A stretch of DNA of 32,990 nucleotides from Bacteroidota bacterium (GCA_023415545.1 JAEZKJ010000125.1:1-32990), one strand, 5' to 3'; positions 8,270-17,421 are shown, counted from the stretch's first letter. Notes: generated by a model from the sequence alone, not told the origin. Program-made: numbers and translations.

Positions 8270-8434
8270 TCAACTATTTCCTGATCTATTCATCATCCTC
8301 AATAAAAGAAAATTTACTTTCCCACTTAAAACAACTTCATCACCACAACCAAGACGTGGCCCTGAGCTCAAATAATTTATATAATCAAAATCTACTAATT
8401 CTTTTCTATAGATTGTAATTACAACATCATGAGT
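8270..8434 (-). pseudogene. Possible remnant of an unknown gene
   Basis: An open frame of about 54 codons without an ATG near its upstream end runs to a TGA at 8270-8272. Its translation looks protein-like (for example LVDFDYINYLSSGPRLGCGD), and this block has a higher GC content than the surrounding intergenic DNA. I do not recognise a family. It could be the C-terminal tail of a decayed gene, or chance. Confidence 0.25.
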
Positions 8435-8493
8435 TTAAAAATGTTGGTTAAAATGGATTAAATCATAATTATATACTATCAAAAATGAGAATA

Positions 8494-8532
8494 TAAAAAA
8501 ACTCCCTAGCCAAAACATCGCTTGGCTAGGGA
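8494..8532 (-). terminator. Terminator of the TPR gene
   Basis: An 11-bp perfect stem (8503-8513 with 8522-8532, sequence TCCCTAGCCAA) with an 8-nt loop is followed on the minus strand directly by seven T residues (8501-8495). This is a textbook intrinsic terminator for the gene ending at 8562. Confidence 0.9.
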
Positions 8533-8561
8533 ATTGTTACTCTTTTTTATTTATTATATTC

Positions 8562-10748
8562 TTAAAAAATTAGGTCAGTAATAATAGCAATGTAATCTTT
8601 ATCTAACCCATAATCTGTGAGAAATCGCTTCATATCATTTATTGCTTGGAACTGTTCTTTATTATCTTTAAAGAACAAGGACGATTTGCGATAATTCATT
8701 ATAGCTTCATCAATATTATTTAGAAGCATATTAGCATGACCTAAGTTTATATAATCAAAAGGTAAGTCGGTAAAGAGTTCAATAACTAAATTATAATGTT
8801 TTATTGCTTCACTATAATTTTTTGTATGCAACATACACCAACCAAGACCTCTGTGAGCTTTAATATTTTTTTCATCTTTATAAACAGCTTCAAAGAAACA
8901 TTTTTTAGCTTCTTCATAATGCCCGGTTAATAAATAGCATTCTCCTATCTCTATCAATGTTGATAAATTATCGGGTTGTAACTTTTCAACTTTCTTATAA
9001 TAGTCTATGGCTTTTAAATAATCTTTAATACTCCTATAGCATTTTGCAATGTGAGTAAGAGTCCATTTTTGATCAGGAGATAAAATATCAGCACGATTAT
9101 AACAATTTATGGCTTCAATGTAATTTTTTAATTTTTGATAAATATATCCACTCCTTTGCCATGACTCTGTGTCATGTGGATATTTATCATTAATTATTCT
9201 ATAAACTTCAAGTGCTTCTTCAAAATGGTTATAATTAAGTAATAAAGCTCCAGCTTGTTTTAAAGTTTGAATATCACATACAATATCGCTCAAATATAAA
9301 TTATTCCATAAATCATATTTATAATTGAAAATATTTCTCTCTTCACTTTTATGGTGCCAAAGGAAACAGAATCTGTATAAATCCTGTATATATTGGTGAC
9401 TTAAAACATAACTTTTTTTAGAGTTCTCATTAAAAGATTTTATTAATTCTGCTTGGTCCATTTCTTCAAACTTTGCATCTGATAGTTCATTGATGATATC
9501 ATTTTTAGTCAAAGAAGAAATATTTTGGAATGTAAGACATAACGAATATCTGTCTGAGTTGCAAAAATATGCTGAGTTGAAAATAAGATCAAAGTAAGGT
9601 ACTTTATCTTTTTTTATTTTCTTCAATACTGGAATAACATCATATTGATGGTTATAAAAAGGATAGAACCAATGAGAGATTTTAAAGAAGAAACTATAAT
9701 TTTTCAAAAATGAGAAGGTACTCATATATATGTCGGCTCCAGAACTTTGAAGCTCATTCATCTCTTGAAGTGATTTTGAAATATCCGGATTATATAAATA
9801 CTTTTCCCAATCTGGATTCTCCGATTCATTATCATCTTGTATATCTGAAGATCGACGATGCATAATCATATCATTACCTCTTATTATGTTAGGCATAATT
9901 TTTTCGCTAACCCTTTTATTAACGTTGCCAGTCTGAAGTTGCATAAGAAGTTGTAGTTGGATATTTCTTATATCTTTAACCACTTTTTTATCTTCTTTTA
10001 ATGTAGCTAGTTGGGCTACAAATTCGGGATAAAATTGTATTTTATTACAGTATAGATATGTTAAAATAACAATACCGACTAATGCTCGGGTATATACTAT
10101 CGGTGTTTCATGATTATATAATGAGAGAAGCAGATTAAATTTCTTAGCATCTAAAACATGTAATAATGATAATGTTATTGCACTTACTATTATAGCTTTA
10201 TCTTCATCAATAATTATCAGTGAGTTTAATATCTCTTTTATCTGCTCGAAATCTGTATCATCCCATTTAACTGATACATAGATTTTATTGAACGTGTAGT
10301 TTATTATCCTCTCATGTTCTTTTGCTATTTCTGATCTCTTTTTTTCAATATCTTTTTCAGGGAATAAAATGTTGACAGTACTCATGTTCTCTGTGTACAT
10401 CTCCAACTTTTTTTTAATCTCATCAAATGGAATATTTTCCGAACAAACCTCTTTATATGTTTTTCCAATATATGATTCAGGATTTTTAAGATGAATTTCT
10501 TTTAATATTCTTTCTAATATATTGTGAGCATTAGCGAGAGTATTATTTATCATATTTTGCATATTAGGATCTTTAATTCCTTGTAGAGTATACGATACCA
10601 TCATATTATATGATACAAGTAGTTGATGTACTTCATCACCAATTTCACCTTCATTGTTTTCTATCGCTAGAGTCTCAATGTTCATAAGGGCAGCATGAAT
10701 TGCTCTGTTTTCGAGCAAAAAATAAATTGACCGGATTTTATCATCCAT
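8562..10748 (-). CDS. Large tetratricopeptide-repeat (TPR) protein
   Basis: The 728-residue product has no signal peptide or membrane segment and is presumably cytosolic. From about residue 495 to 700 there are six to seven consecutive TPR units, recognisable by the spacing of A, Y, G, A and P (for example 'YIEAINCYNRADILSPDQ' and 'YLKAIDYYKKVEKLQPDN'). The N-terminal 480 residues are helical and rich in Leu/Ile/Lys, without a family I can name; they may be degenerate helical repeats. The role would be protein-protein interaction; no enzymatic motif is visible. It is transcribed divergently from mfd with 146 bp between the starts and ends in a strong terminator, so it is monocistronic. The function is unknown. 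Confidence 0.85.
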   Translation of the reverse strand: MDDKIRSIYFLLENRAIHAALMNIETLAIENNEGEIGDEVHQLLVSYNMMVSYTLQGIKDPNMQNMINNTLANAHNILERILKEIHLKNPESYIGKTYKEVCSENIPFDEIKKKLEMYTENMSTVNILFPEKDIEKKRSEIAKEHERIINYTFNKIYVSVKWDDTDFEQIKEILNSLIIIDEDKAIIVSAITLSLLHVLDAKKFNLLLSLYNHETPIVYTRALVGIVILTYLYCNKIQFYPEFVAQLATLKEDKKVVKDIRNIQLQLLMQLQTGNVNKRVSEKIMPNIIRGNDMIMHRRSSDIQDDNESENPDWEKYLYNPDISKSLQEMNELQSSGADIYMSTFSFLKNYSFFFKISHWFYPFYNHQYDVIPVLKKIKKDKVPYFDLIFNSAYFCNSDRYSLCLTFQNISSLTKNDIINELSDAKFEEMDQAELIKSFNENSKKSYVLSHQYIQDLYRFCFLWHHKSEERNIFNYKYDLWNNLYLSDIVCDIQTLKQAGALLLNYNHFEEALEVYRIINDKYPHDTESWQRSGYIYQKLKNYIEAINCYNRADILSPDQKWTLTHIAKCYRSIKDYLKAIDYYKKVEKLQPDNLSTLIEIGECYLLTGHYEEAKKCFFEAVYKDEKNIKAHRGLGWCMLHTKNYSEAIKHYNLVIELFTDLPFDYINLGHANMLLNNIDEAIMNYRKSSLFFKDNKEQFQAINDMKRFLTDYGLDKDYIAIITDLIF

Positions 10749-10808
10749 ATTATATTTTATAAAGTTATATTAAATAAACAAACATGTATGAATAATTGTT
10801 CATAAATA

Positions 10809-10816
10809 CAAAACTA
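10809..10816 (-). promoter_or_regulatory. -7 element of the TPR gene promoter
   Basis: TAGTTTTG on the minus strand is a full match to TAnnTTTG, about 60 nt upstream of the start codon. No good -33 box is seen at the expected spacing. Confidence 0.5.
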
Positions 10817-10867
10817 ATTAAAAAATAAATAGGGTTTACTTTAACAACAACAAATGAGATATTTCTG

Positions 10868-10875
10868 TAATTTTG
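10868..10875 (+). promoter_or_regulatory. -7 element of the mfd promoter
   Basis: TAATTTTG is a full match to TAnnTTTG and lies 19 nt before the ATG of mfd, implying a very short leader of roughly 12 nt. The -33 region is only weakly conserved. Confidence 0.55.
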
Positions 10876-10894
10876 CGATATTATTATAATTCCT

Positions 10895-13800
10895 ATGGAT
10901 ATATCTGAAATTCAACAAATATACAATTCCCATCCCAATGTGTCCGCTTTGGGTAGAATATTGGCTGATAAGTCGATAAAATATTCCTACTTAAAAGGCC
11001 TTCAAGGTTCATCATCATCTCTATTCTTTTCCAATTTTTTGAAAAAAAATGATTCAATTTATCTTTTTATTCTCGATGATATTGAATCAGCCGGATATCT
11101 CTATCATGACTTGACTCAGATAAATGGAGAAGAAAATATTTTTTTCTTCCCATCTTCATACAGAAGAGCTATAAAATATGGTCAAAAAGATTCAGCCAAT
11201 GAAATATTGAGAACTGAGGTACTGAGCAATTTTCAAAAGGGTAGGCCAATGACCGTTGTTACCTATCCTGAAGCTATTACCGAAAAGGTTGTGGCTCATA
11301 AAGAGCTGAAAAGTAAGAGTATTAAAATAACTCTTAATGACAAACTTCATATCACAAAGTTAGTTGAGAAACTTACTGAACTTGGTTTTGAACATGTTGA
11401 CTATGTATACGAACCGGGACAGTTTGCACATAGAGGAAGTATTATCGACGTATTTTCTTTTTCATGTGAATATCCTTATAGAATCGACTTCTTTGGTGAT
11501 GATGTAGATAGTATACGTACTTTTGAAATTGAAACACAGTTATCAAAGGAGAAGAAAGAGAGTGTATCTATTGTTTCGGAACTTGATTCAAATAGTGACT
11601 CAATCTCTAAAATTTCATTCCTTGATTTTATTCCACAAGATTCAATTGTAGTCATTAAAGATATTTTTTGGACAAAGGAGAATATTGATAAAAGCTACAA
11701 TGATGCACTCTCACCACAAGCTGTGACAGCTTGGAAGGCTGAAAATGGCGATTCTCTTTTCCCACTTAGTCATCTGAATCTTATAAGTGGTGATGATTTT
11801 TTTAGAAAGATAGTCGATTTTAAGAGGATTGAAATAGGTTCACATCCTTCGCAATCTGTTCAGGCTACACTCGAGTTCAACATCTCGGTTCAGCCAATAT
11901 TCCACAAGAATTTTGATTTGGTAAGTAGCACTTTTAATGATTACTTACAGCGTGGCTATAAACTATATATATGCTCGGATAGTGAGAAGCAGGCATTACG
12001 TTTAAAAGATATTTTTGAGGAGAGAGGGGATAAGATAAATTTCACACCTATAAACAGAACTTTACATGAAGGTTTTGTGGACAACACTTTAAAAAGTTGC
12101 CTTTTTACAGACCATCAGATATTCGATCGTTTTCATAAATATAATCTTAAAAGCGAGAGAGCACGTAATGGTAAAGTTGCTTTGACTTTAAAAGAACTTA
12201 ACCAGTTCGAGATTGGTGATTATGTTGTTCATATCGATCATGGCATTGGACGATTTGGTGGATTGGTGCGCATACCTAATGGTAATAGTACACAAGAGGT
12301 TATAAAACTTATTTATCAAAATGATGATGTTGTCTTTGTCTCTATACATTCTCTTCATAAAATCTCAAAATATAAAGGTAAAGAGGGTGAACCTCCGCGA
12401 GTAAATAAACTTGGAACCGGAGCTTGGGAGAAACTAAAGGAGAGAACAAAATCGAAAATTAAGGATATAGCCAGAGATTTGATAAAGCTGTATTCAAGAA
12501 GACGACAGGAGAAAGGATTTAGTTTCAGTAAGGATAGCTTTTTACAGAATGAGTTGGAGGCAAGTTTCCTTTATGAAGATACACCTGATCAATTAAAAGC
12601 TACTATCGATGTAAAGGGTGATATGGAGAATGACCGCCCTATGGACCGCCTTATATGTGGTGATGTAGGCTTTGGAAAGACTGAAATTGCTGTGCGTGCT
12701 GCATTCAAGGCTGTTGCCGACAATAAGCAGGTGGCCGTTCTTGTTCCTACTACGGTGCTTGCATATCAACATTATAAAACTTTTTCTGAACGATTAAAAG
12801 ATTTCCCATGTAAAGTGGATTATTTAAGTCGTGCTCGTAGTGCAAAAGATACAAGTCGTATTTTAAAAGAGCTCGAGGAGGGAAAAGTTAATGTTTTAAT
12901 TGGTACTCATAAAATTATTGGTAAGTCGGTTAAGTTTAAAGATCTTGGGTTACTTATTATTGATGAAGAGCAAAAGTTTGGAGTTTCTGTAAAGGAGAAG
13001 CTGCGTCAGATAAAAGTTAACGTCGATACACTTACCATGACTGCCACACCTATACCTAGAACACTTCAGTTCTCGCTTATGGGTGCAAGAGATCTTTCTG
13101 TCATTCAAACTCCTCCACCAAATAGATATCCTATACAAACGGAAGTTCATCTGTTCAATGAGGATATTATTACCGAGGCTATAAATTTCGAGATGAGTCG
13201 TAACGGTCAGGTGTTCTTTGTCAATAACCGAATCAATAATTTGCCTGATTTGGCTGCAATGATTAAAAAAAATATACCCGACTGCCGAGTGTGCATTGGT
13301 CATGGACAAATGAACCCCGAAGAACTTGAAAAGATTATTTTGGATTTTGTGAACTACGATTATGATGTTCTTCTTGCCACAACAATAATCGAGAGTGGTA
13401 TAGATATTCCAAATGCCAATACTATAATCATCAATCAAGCGCAAAACTTTGGTCTTAGTGACCTTCATCAGATGCGTGGACGTGTTGGACGAAGCAATAA
13501 AAAAGCATTCTGTTATCTTCTTGCTCCACCATTGAGTTCTCTCACTCCCGAGGCTAAACGAAGACTCCAAGCTATCGAGAATTTCAGTGATTTGGGTAGT
13601 GGTATACACATTGCCATGCAAGACCTTGATATCCGTGGTGCTGGTAATATGCTTGGAGCTGAACAGAGTGGATTTATTGCTGACTTAGGATATGAAACAT
13701 ATCAAAAAATACTTTCTGAGGCTGTTACTGAACTTAAGAATGATGAGTTTTCGGAGTTATATGTTGAGGCTTCAGGGGAAGAGAAGATTATTGGTGACGA

Positions 13801-14284
13801 ATTTGTTGACGATTGTCAATTGGAAAGTGACATGGAGATAATGTTCCCTAATGAATATGTCCCAAGCAGCAGTGAGAGAATGTTACTATATCGTGAGCTT
13901 GATGGATTAGAGTTAGATAAAGATGTACTCGACTTTAAAACACGTCTTGAGGATAGATTTGGAAAGGTTCCTTATGAAGCTCTCGAGTTACTACGAATTG
14001 TTCCTCTTCGCCGACTAGCCAAACGACTAGGTGTAGAGAAGATATTCTTAAAAGCCGGTAATATGACACTTTTCTTTGTAAGTAATAGTGAAAGTCCATA
14101 TTATCAGAGTGATGCTTTTGGTAAGATCATAGAATATATGGGAAAAAATCCTCGTAACTGTAATCTTCGTGAGAAGAATGGTAAACGAAGCATGGTTATA
14201 AAAAACATTCCTAGCGTTGAAACAGCTGTTTCCATTCTTCAAGAAATAGTAAGTTTGCAACAAAATGATGCAATTTTGAAATAG
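10895..14284 (+). CDS. mfd: Transcription-repair coupling factor Mfd
   Basis: The 1129-residue protein is the full-length Mfd translocase, close to the roughly 1150 aa of the E. coli protein. It recognises RNA polymerase stalled at DNA lesions, pushes it off and recruits UvrA. In order: an N-terminal UvrB-like module (about residues 1-330), the RNA-polymerase-interacting CarD-like domain starting near residue 430 (IGDYVVHIDHGIGRFGGL), the RecG-like helicase core with Walker A GDVGFGKTE (K595) and DEEQ box (D690-Q693), motif VI 'QMRGRVGRSNKKAFCYL', and the C-terminal TRCF domain from about residue 960. All key motifs are intact. It lies downstream of its own -7 element and 70 bp upstream of the nitrilase gene, which has a separate promoter. 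Confidence 0.98.
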   Translation: MDISEIQQIYNSHPNVSALGRILADKSIKYSYLKGLQGSSSSLFFSNFLKKNDSIYLFILDDIESAGYLYHDLTQINGEENIFFFPSSYRRAIKYGQKDSANEILRTEVLSNFQKGRPMTVVTYPEAITEKVVAHKELKSKSIKITLNDKLHITKLVEKLTELGFEHVDYVYEPGQFAHRGSIIDVFSFSCEYPYRIDFFGDDVDSIRTFEIETQLSKEKKESVSIVSELDSNSDSISKISFLDFIPQDSIVVIKDIFWTKENIDKSYNDALSPQAVTAWKAENGDSLFPLSHLNLISGDDFFRKIVDFKRIEIGSHPSQSVQATLEFNISVQPIFHKNFDLVSSTFNDYLQRGYKLYICSDSEKQALRLKDIFEERGDKINFTPINRTLHEGFVDNTLKSCLFTDHQIFDRFHKYNLKSERARNGKVALTLKELNQFEIGDYVVHIDHGIGRFGGLVRIPNGNSTQEVIKLIYQNDDVVFVSIHSLHKISKYKGKEGEPPRVNKLGTGAWEKLKERTKSKIKDIARDLIKLYSRRRQEKGFSFSKDSFLQNELEASFLYEDTPDQLKATIDVKGDMENDRPMDRLICGDVGFGKTEIAVRAAFKAVADNKQVAVLVPTTVLAYQHYKTFSERLKDFPCKVDYLSRARSAKDTSRILKELEEGKVNVLIGTHKIIGKSVKFKDLGLLIIDEEQKFGVSVKEKLRQIKVNVDTLTMTATPIPRTLQFSLMGARDLSVIQTPPPNRYPIQTEVHLFNEDIITEAINFEMSRNGQVFFVNNRINNLPDLAAMIKKNIPDCRVCIGHGQMNPEELEKIILDFVNYDYDVLLATTIIESGIDIPNANTIIINQAQNFGLSDLHQMRGRVGRSNKKAFCYLLAPPLSSLTPEAKRRLQAIENFSDLGSGIHIAMQDLDIRGAGNMLGAEQSGFIADLGYETYQKILSEAVTELKNDEFSELYVEASGEEKIIGDEFVDDCQLESDMEIMFPNEYVPSSSERMLLYRELDGLELDKDVLDFKTRLEDRFGKVPYEALELLRIVPLRRLAKRLGVEKIFLKAGNMTLFFVSNSESPYYQSDAFGKIIEYMGKNPRNCNLREKNGKRSMVIKNIPSVETAVSILQEIVSLQQNDAILK

Positions 14285-14298
14285 TATGAAGTAAAATG

Positions 14299-14328
14299 TT
14301 GGTATTTATCTAATAATTGTTACATTTG
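14299..14328 (+). promoter_or_regulatory. Promoter of the nitrilase-family gene
   Basis: TTG (14299-14301) and TACATTTG (14321-14328) are separated by 19 nt, a full match to the Bacteroidota -33/-7 consensus. Transcription would start near 14335, about 20 nt before the ATG. Confidence 0.75.
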
Positions 14329-14354
14329 TGCTATTTTAATAAATAAAAAAGTAC

Positions 14355-15113
14355 ATGAAAGCAACAATAATACAGAAAGATATAGAGTGGATCAATCCAC
14401 AGAACAATATCGCTTCGGCTGAATTGGCTATTGAAAGCTCTCCTGGAGCTGATTTATATATCCTTCCAGAGATGTTTTCAACCGGATTTTGTACTGAACC
14501 TGAAAATAATGCAGACAATCAAAATATTGCATTATCTTGGATGATTAAAGAATCAAAAAAGATAAATGCTGCAATATGTGGTAGCGTGGCTGTAGAAGAT
14601 GATGGGAAATTTTATAACCGTTTTTACTTTGTGAAGCCTAATGGTGAAATTTCATACTATGATAAAGTTCATCTATTCACCTATGGTGGCGAGGATAAAC
14701 ACTATACTGCCGGACGTAAGAGAGTTATAGTTGAGTATATGGGTGTACGCATCTTACTCCAGGTATGTTATGATTTACGTTTCCCTCTATTCTCTAGAAA
14801 TAGAAAAGATTATGATATGGTCATTTATGTAGCAAGTTGGCCTATCCCACGTATTGAAGCATGGAAAACATTAATTAAAGCTCGTGCGATAGAAAATCAA
14901 TGTTATGTGGCAGCTGTAAATCGTATCGGAAAGGATCCTTTCTGCGAGTATAATGGCTCCAGTGCTTTTATTGATCCCTATGGTAGGATTATTGCAGAAT
15001 GCCAGGATAATAAATCAATGACAATTACTGCAGATATAGATTTGGATGAACTAAATAGTTTCAGAAAGAAGTTCCCTGTTCTTGATGACTCTGATTCATT
15101 CATTTTAAAATAA
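14355..15113 (+). CDS. Omega-amidase / nitrilase-family C-N hydrolase (YafV/NIT2-like)
   Basis: The 252-residue protein has the complete nitrilase-superfamily triad: E39 (LPEMFSTGF), K104 (DKVHLFTYGGE) and C138 (LQVCYDLRFP). The FxTGF and HLF-x-x-x-x-E signatures are those of omega-amidases such as YafV and NIT2, which hydrolyse 2-oxoglutaramate or 2-oxosuccinamate, the dead-end products of glutamine or asparagine transamination. Transaminases using glutamine or methionine-related substrates produce these, so a link to the aminotransferase operon just downstream is possible but not shown. The protein is cytosolic. It has its own promoter and is followed by a small hairpin at 15125-15146, so it may be monocistronic. 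Confidence 0.92.
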   Translation: MKATIIQKDIEWINPQNNIASAELAIESSPGADLYILPEMFSTGFCTEPENNADNQNIALSWMIKESKKINAAICGSVAVEDDGKFYNRFYFVKPNGEISYYDKVHLFTYGGEDKHYTAGRKRVIVEYMGVRILLQVCYDLRFPLFSRNRKDYDMVIYVASWPIPRIEAWKTLIKARAIENQCYVAAVNRIGKDPFCEYNGSSAFIDPYGRIIAECQDNKSMTITADIDLDELNSFRKKFPVLDDSDSFILK

Positions 15114-15124
15114 TAGTATTCATA

Positions 15125-15146
15125 AAACTCCTCTTTTTAGGAGTTT
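15125..15146 (+). terminator. Weak hairpin after the nitrilase-family gene
   Basis: AAACTCCT (15125-15132) pairs with AGGAGTTT (15139-15146) around a CTTTTT loop, 12 nt after the stop codon. No T-tract follows, so termination would be inefficient. Confidence 0.4.
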
Positions 15147-15154
15147 ATGCTATT

Positions 15155-15195
15155 AAATCTTCTCTACTAACATTTTTTTTGTTAAGAGAAGATTT
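15155..15195 (+). promoter_or_regulatory. Leader hairpin in front of iorA
   Basis: AAATCTTCTCT (15155-15165) pairs perfectly with AGAGAAGATTT (15185-15195); an inner TAAC/GTTA stem leaves a T8 loop. It ends 33 nt before the iorA ATG. It may end the upstream transcript, or act as an operator or leader element of the operon. A weak promoter-like TTTG (15178-15181) and TATTTTTA (15200-15207) overlap or adjoin it. Confidence 0.5.
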
Positions 15196-15228
15196 CATCT
15201 ATTTTTAAACAGAAAGATATTCTAAAAT

Positions 15229-16848
15229 ATGAAGGACAAATTACTTTTACTCGGTGATGAAGCTATAGCACTAGGTGCAATAAATGCCGGACTCTCGGGA
15301 GTTTATGCCTATCCTGGTACTCCATCAACAGAAATTACTGAATTTATTCAAGCAAACACATTAGCAAAACAAAGAGGTATACATAGCCGATGGTGTACCA
15401 ACGAGAAGACAGCTATGGAAGCTGCTTTAGGTATGAGTTTCGCAGGAAAACGTGCTTTAGTTTGTATGAAGCATGTTGGTATGAATGTGGCAGCCGATGC
15501 TTTTATTAACTCCTCTATTACCGGTGTTAATGGTGGTTTGGTAGTTGTTGCTGCTGACGATCCATCTATGCACTCTTCACAAAATGAGCAGGACTCACGT
15601 TTCTATGGAAAGTTTGCTATGATTCCTATCATGGAACCATCTTCTCAACAGGAGGCTTATGATATGATGAATAAAGCTTTTTCATTATCTGAAGAGTTAA
15701 AGTTACCTGTTCTTTTAAGAGTTGTCACACGTTTGGCACACTCTCGCGCCGATGTTACCATCAGTGAACCAATTGCCGAGAATGGTTTAAATTTAGATTT
15801 AAATCGTTCGGAGTGGGTGCTGCTTCCTGTAAATGCAAAAAGACAATACAATAAACTTATCGAGAAGCAATCAATACTTGAAAACCTTTCTGTAGAGTCG
15901 GAATATAATGTTATTAATATTCCCGATGATAATAAAAAGTATCAAAGGGGTATCATAGCTTGTGGTATAGCATTTAACTATGTCATGGAGGCTCTTCAAG
16001 ATGAAGATGAACAGATGCCTATCTTAAAAGTTTCACAATATCCTCTTCCTATAGAACAAATAAAGAGAATGAGTAAGTTATGTGAGGAGATTATCGTTTT
16101 AGAAGATGGCCAACCAATTGTTGAGGAGCAGGTAAAAAGCATTGTACCCGATGCTGTAAAGGTTAGTGGACGACTTACAGGAGCTCTTCCTCGAGTAGGT
16201 GAACTAAATCCTGATTTTGTGAAAGAAGGATTGGGTTATGCTATTTCTGAAGGTTTTGCTAAGCCAAGCATCGTTATGCCTCGTCCTCCTGCTTTGTGCT
16301 CGGGATGTGGACATAGAGATGTGTACACTGCTTTGAAAAATATTGTTGCCGAGTATAAGGATGCAAAAGTTTTTGGCGATATTGGATGTTATACCTTAGG
16401 AGCTCTTCCTCCATTTACTGCTATTGATAGCTGTGTGGATATGGGTGCATCGATAACAATGGCTAAGGGTGCTGCCGATGCCGGTGTTTACCCTGCTATT
16501 GCTGTTATAGGCGACTCAACATTCACTCACTCGGGAATGACCGGTCTTTTGGATGCAATAAACGAGAACTCAAATATTACTGTTATTATTTCCGATAATC
16601 TTACAACAGCAATGACAGGTGGGCAGGACTCTGCCGGTACAAATAAGTTCGAAGCTATCTGTTTAGGACTTGGTGTTCAGCCTGAACATTTGCATGTAGT
16701 GGTACCATTACCAAAAAACATGGAGGAAATAGATAGAATACTTCGTCAGGAAATTGAGTACAAAGGTCTCTCTGTTATCATTCCAAGAAGAGAGTGTATA
16801 CAAACACTTAATCGTAAATTAAGGAAACAAAAAGTAGATAAGCAATGA
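15229..16848 (+). CDS. iorA: Indolepyruvate:ferredoxin oxidoreductase, alpha subunit
   Basis: The 539-residue protein is the TPP-dependent subunit that oxidatively decarboxylates aryl pyruvates (indolepyruvate, phenylpyruvate, hydroxyphenylpyruvate) to the aryl-acetyl-CoA, passing electrons to ferredoxin. Visible are the N-terminal pyrimidine-binding domain opening with 'GDEAIALGAINAG' and 'YPGTPSTEITEF', the CSGCGHRD motif at C357/C360, and the TPP/Mg site G428-D429-S430 with the downstream SDN. The protein ends at 'NRKLRKQKVDKQ', without the C-terminal CxxCxxCxxxCP ferredoxin-like domain of archaeal IorA (about 100 residues longer). The stop codon overlaps the iorB start (ATGA), indicating translational coupling. 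Confidence 0.95.
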   Translation: MKDKLLLLGDEAIALGAINAGLSGVYAYPGTPSTEITEFIQANTLAKQRGIHSRWCTNEKTAMEAALGMSFAGKRALVCMKHVGMNVAADAFINSSITGVNGGLVVVAADDPSMHSSQNEQDSRFYGKFAMIPIMEPSSQQEAYDMMNKAFSLSEELKLPVLLRVVTRLAHSRADVTISEPIAENGLNLDLNRSEWVLLPVNAKRQYNKLIEKQSILENLSVESEYNVINIPDDNKKYQRGIIACGIAFNYVMEALQDEDEQMPILKVSQYPLPIEQIKRMSKLCEEIIVLEDGQPIVEEQVKSIVPDAVKVSGRLTGALPRVGELNPDFVKEGLGYAISEGFAKPSIVMPRPPALCSGCGHRDVYTALKNIVAEYKDAKVFGDIGCYTLGALPPFTAIDSCVDMGASITMAKGAADAGVYPAIAVIGDSTFTHSGMTGLLDAINENSNITVIISDNLTTAMTGGQDSAGTNKFEAICLGLGVQPEHLHVVVPLPKNMEEIDRILRQEIEYKGLSVIIPRRECIQTLNRKLRKQKVDKQ

Positions 16849-17420
16849 CAAGAAATATAATATTTGCAGGTGTCGGCGGTCAAGGTATTCTGTCGATAGC
16901 AACAATAATAGGCGATGCTGCAACACGTACAGGTATAAATCTTAAGCAAGCTGAGGTTCATGGTATGAGTCAACGTGGTGGTGATGTTCAGTCGAATATG
17001 CGTTTATCAACCGAAAAAATATGGTCCGATTTAATTCCGGAGGGAAAAGCTGATATAATAATATCTATGGAACCTATGGAGGCAATGCGTTATATGCCAT
17101 ATCTTAACAAAGAGGGATGGGTCATTACTTCCACCGATACTTTCAGGAATATACCAACATATCCTGAAGATGAGGCGGTGATAGAGGAACTTAACAAAAT
17201 AGATAATTTGGTATCTTTACCTATAGAGCAGATTGCAAAAGAGAATTCAATGCCTAAATGTGCTAATGTCATTCTTTTGGGAATGGCATCAAAATATATC
17301 GCTATCATATCGGCTGAGGAGTTAAGAAAAAGTATTATTAATGTATTTGAACGTAAAGGAGAGAGCATTGTTGAAATGAATCTCAAAGCTTTTGATCTTG
17401 GCGTTGAACTGGCTAAATGA
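16845..17420 (+). CDS. iorB: Indolepyruvate:ferredoxin oxidoreductase, beta subunit
   Basis: The 191-residue protein is the gamma-type 2-oxoacid oxidoreductase subunit partnering IorA. Typical motifs are 'GVGGQGILSIATIIGDAA' near the N-terminus and HGMSQRGGDVQSNMRLS at about residues 35-51. The start ATG overlaps the iorA stop by 4 nt (ATGA), and the aminotransferase gene begins 1 nt after its own stop, so the three genes are tightly coupled. IorB is expected to form the heterotetramer with IorA that feeds ferredoxin. Confidence 0.95.
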   Translation: MTRNIIFAGVGGQGILSIATIIGDAATRTGINLKQAEVHGMSQRGGDVQSNMRLSTEKIWSDLIPEGKADIIISMEPMEAMRYMPYLNKEGWVITSTDTFRNIPTYPEDEAVIEELNKIDNLVSLPIEQIAKENSMPKCANVILLGMASKYIAIISAEELRKSIINVFERKGESIVEMNLKAFDLGVELAK

Positions 17421-17421
17421 T

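Larger units (their letters stand above)
8199..8561. other. Intergenic region upstream of asdA
   Basis: This stretch of about 360 bases contains the terminator of the TPR gene (8494-8532) and a possible gene remnant (8270-8434), both on the minus strand. The final part nearest asdA is AT-rich and must hold its promoter, but no good consensus is seen. Confidence 0.6.

Noticed and set aside
12950..13621. 223-codon open frame on the minus strand inside mfd
   Set aside because: It is antisense to the helicase core of mfd, which has all conserved motifs; the frame is a by-product of mfd codon use and its translation looks unlike a protein.
17392..17421. Upstream TTG start for the aminotransferase
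   Set aside because: It overlaps iorB by 29 nt and adds ten residues; the ATG at 17422, 1 nt after the iorB stop, is the expected coupled start.
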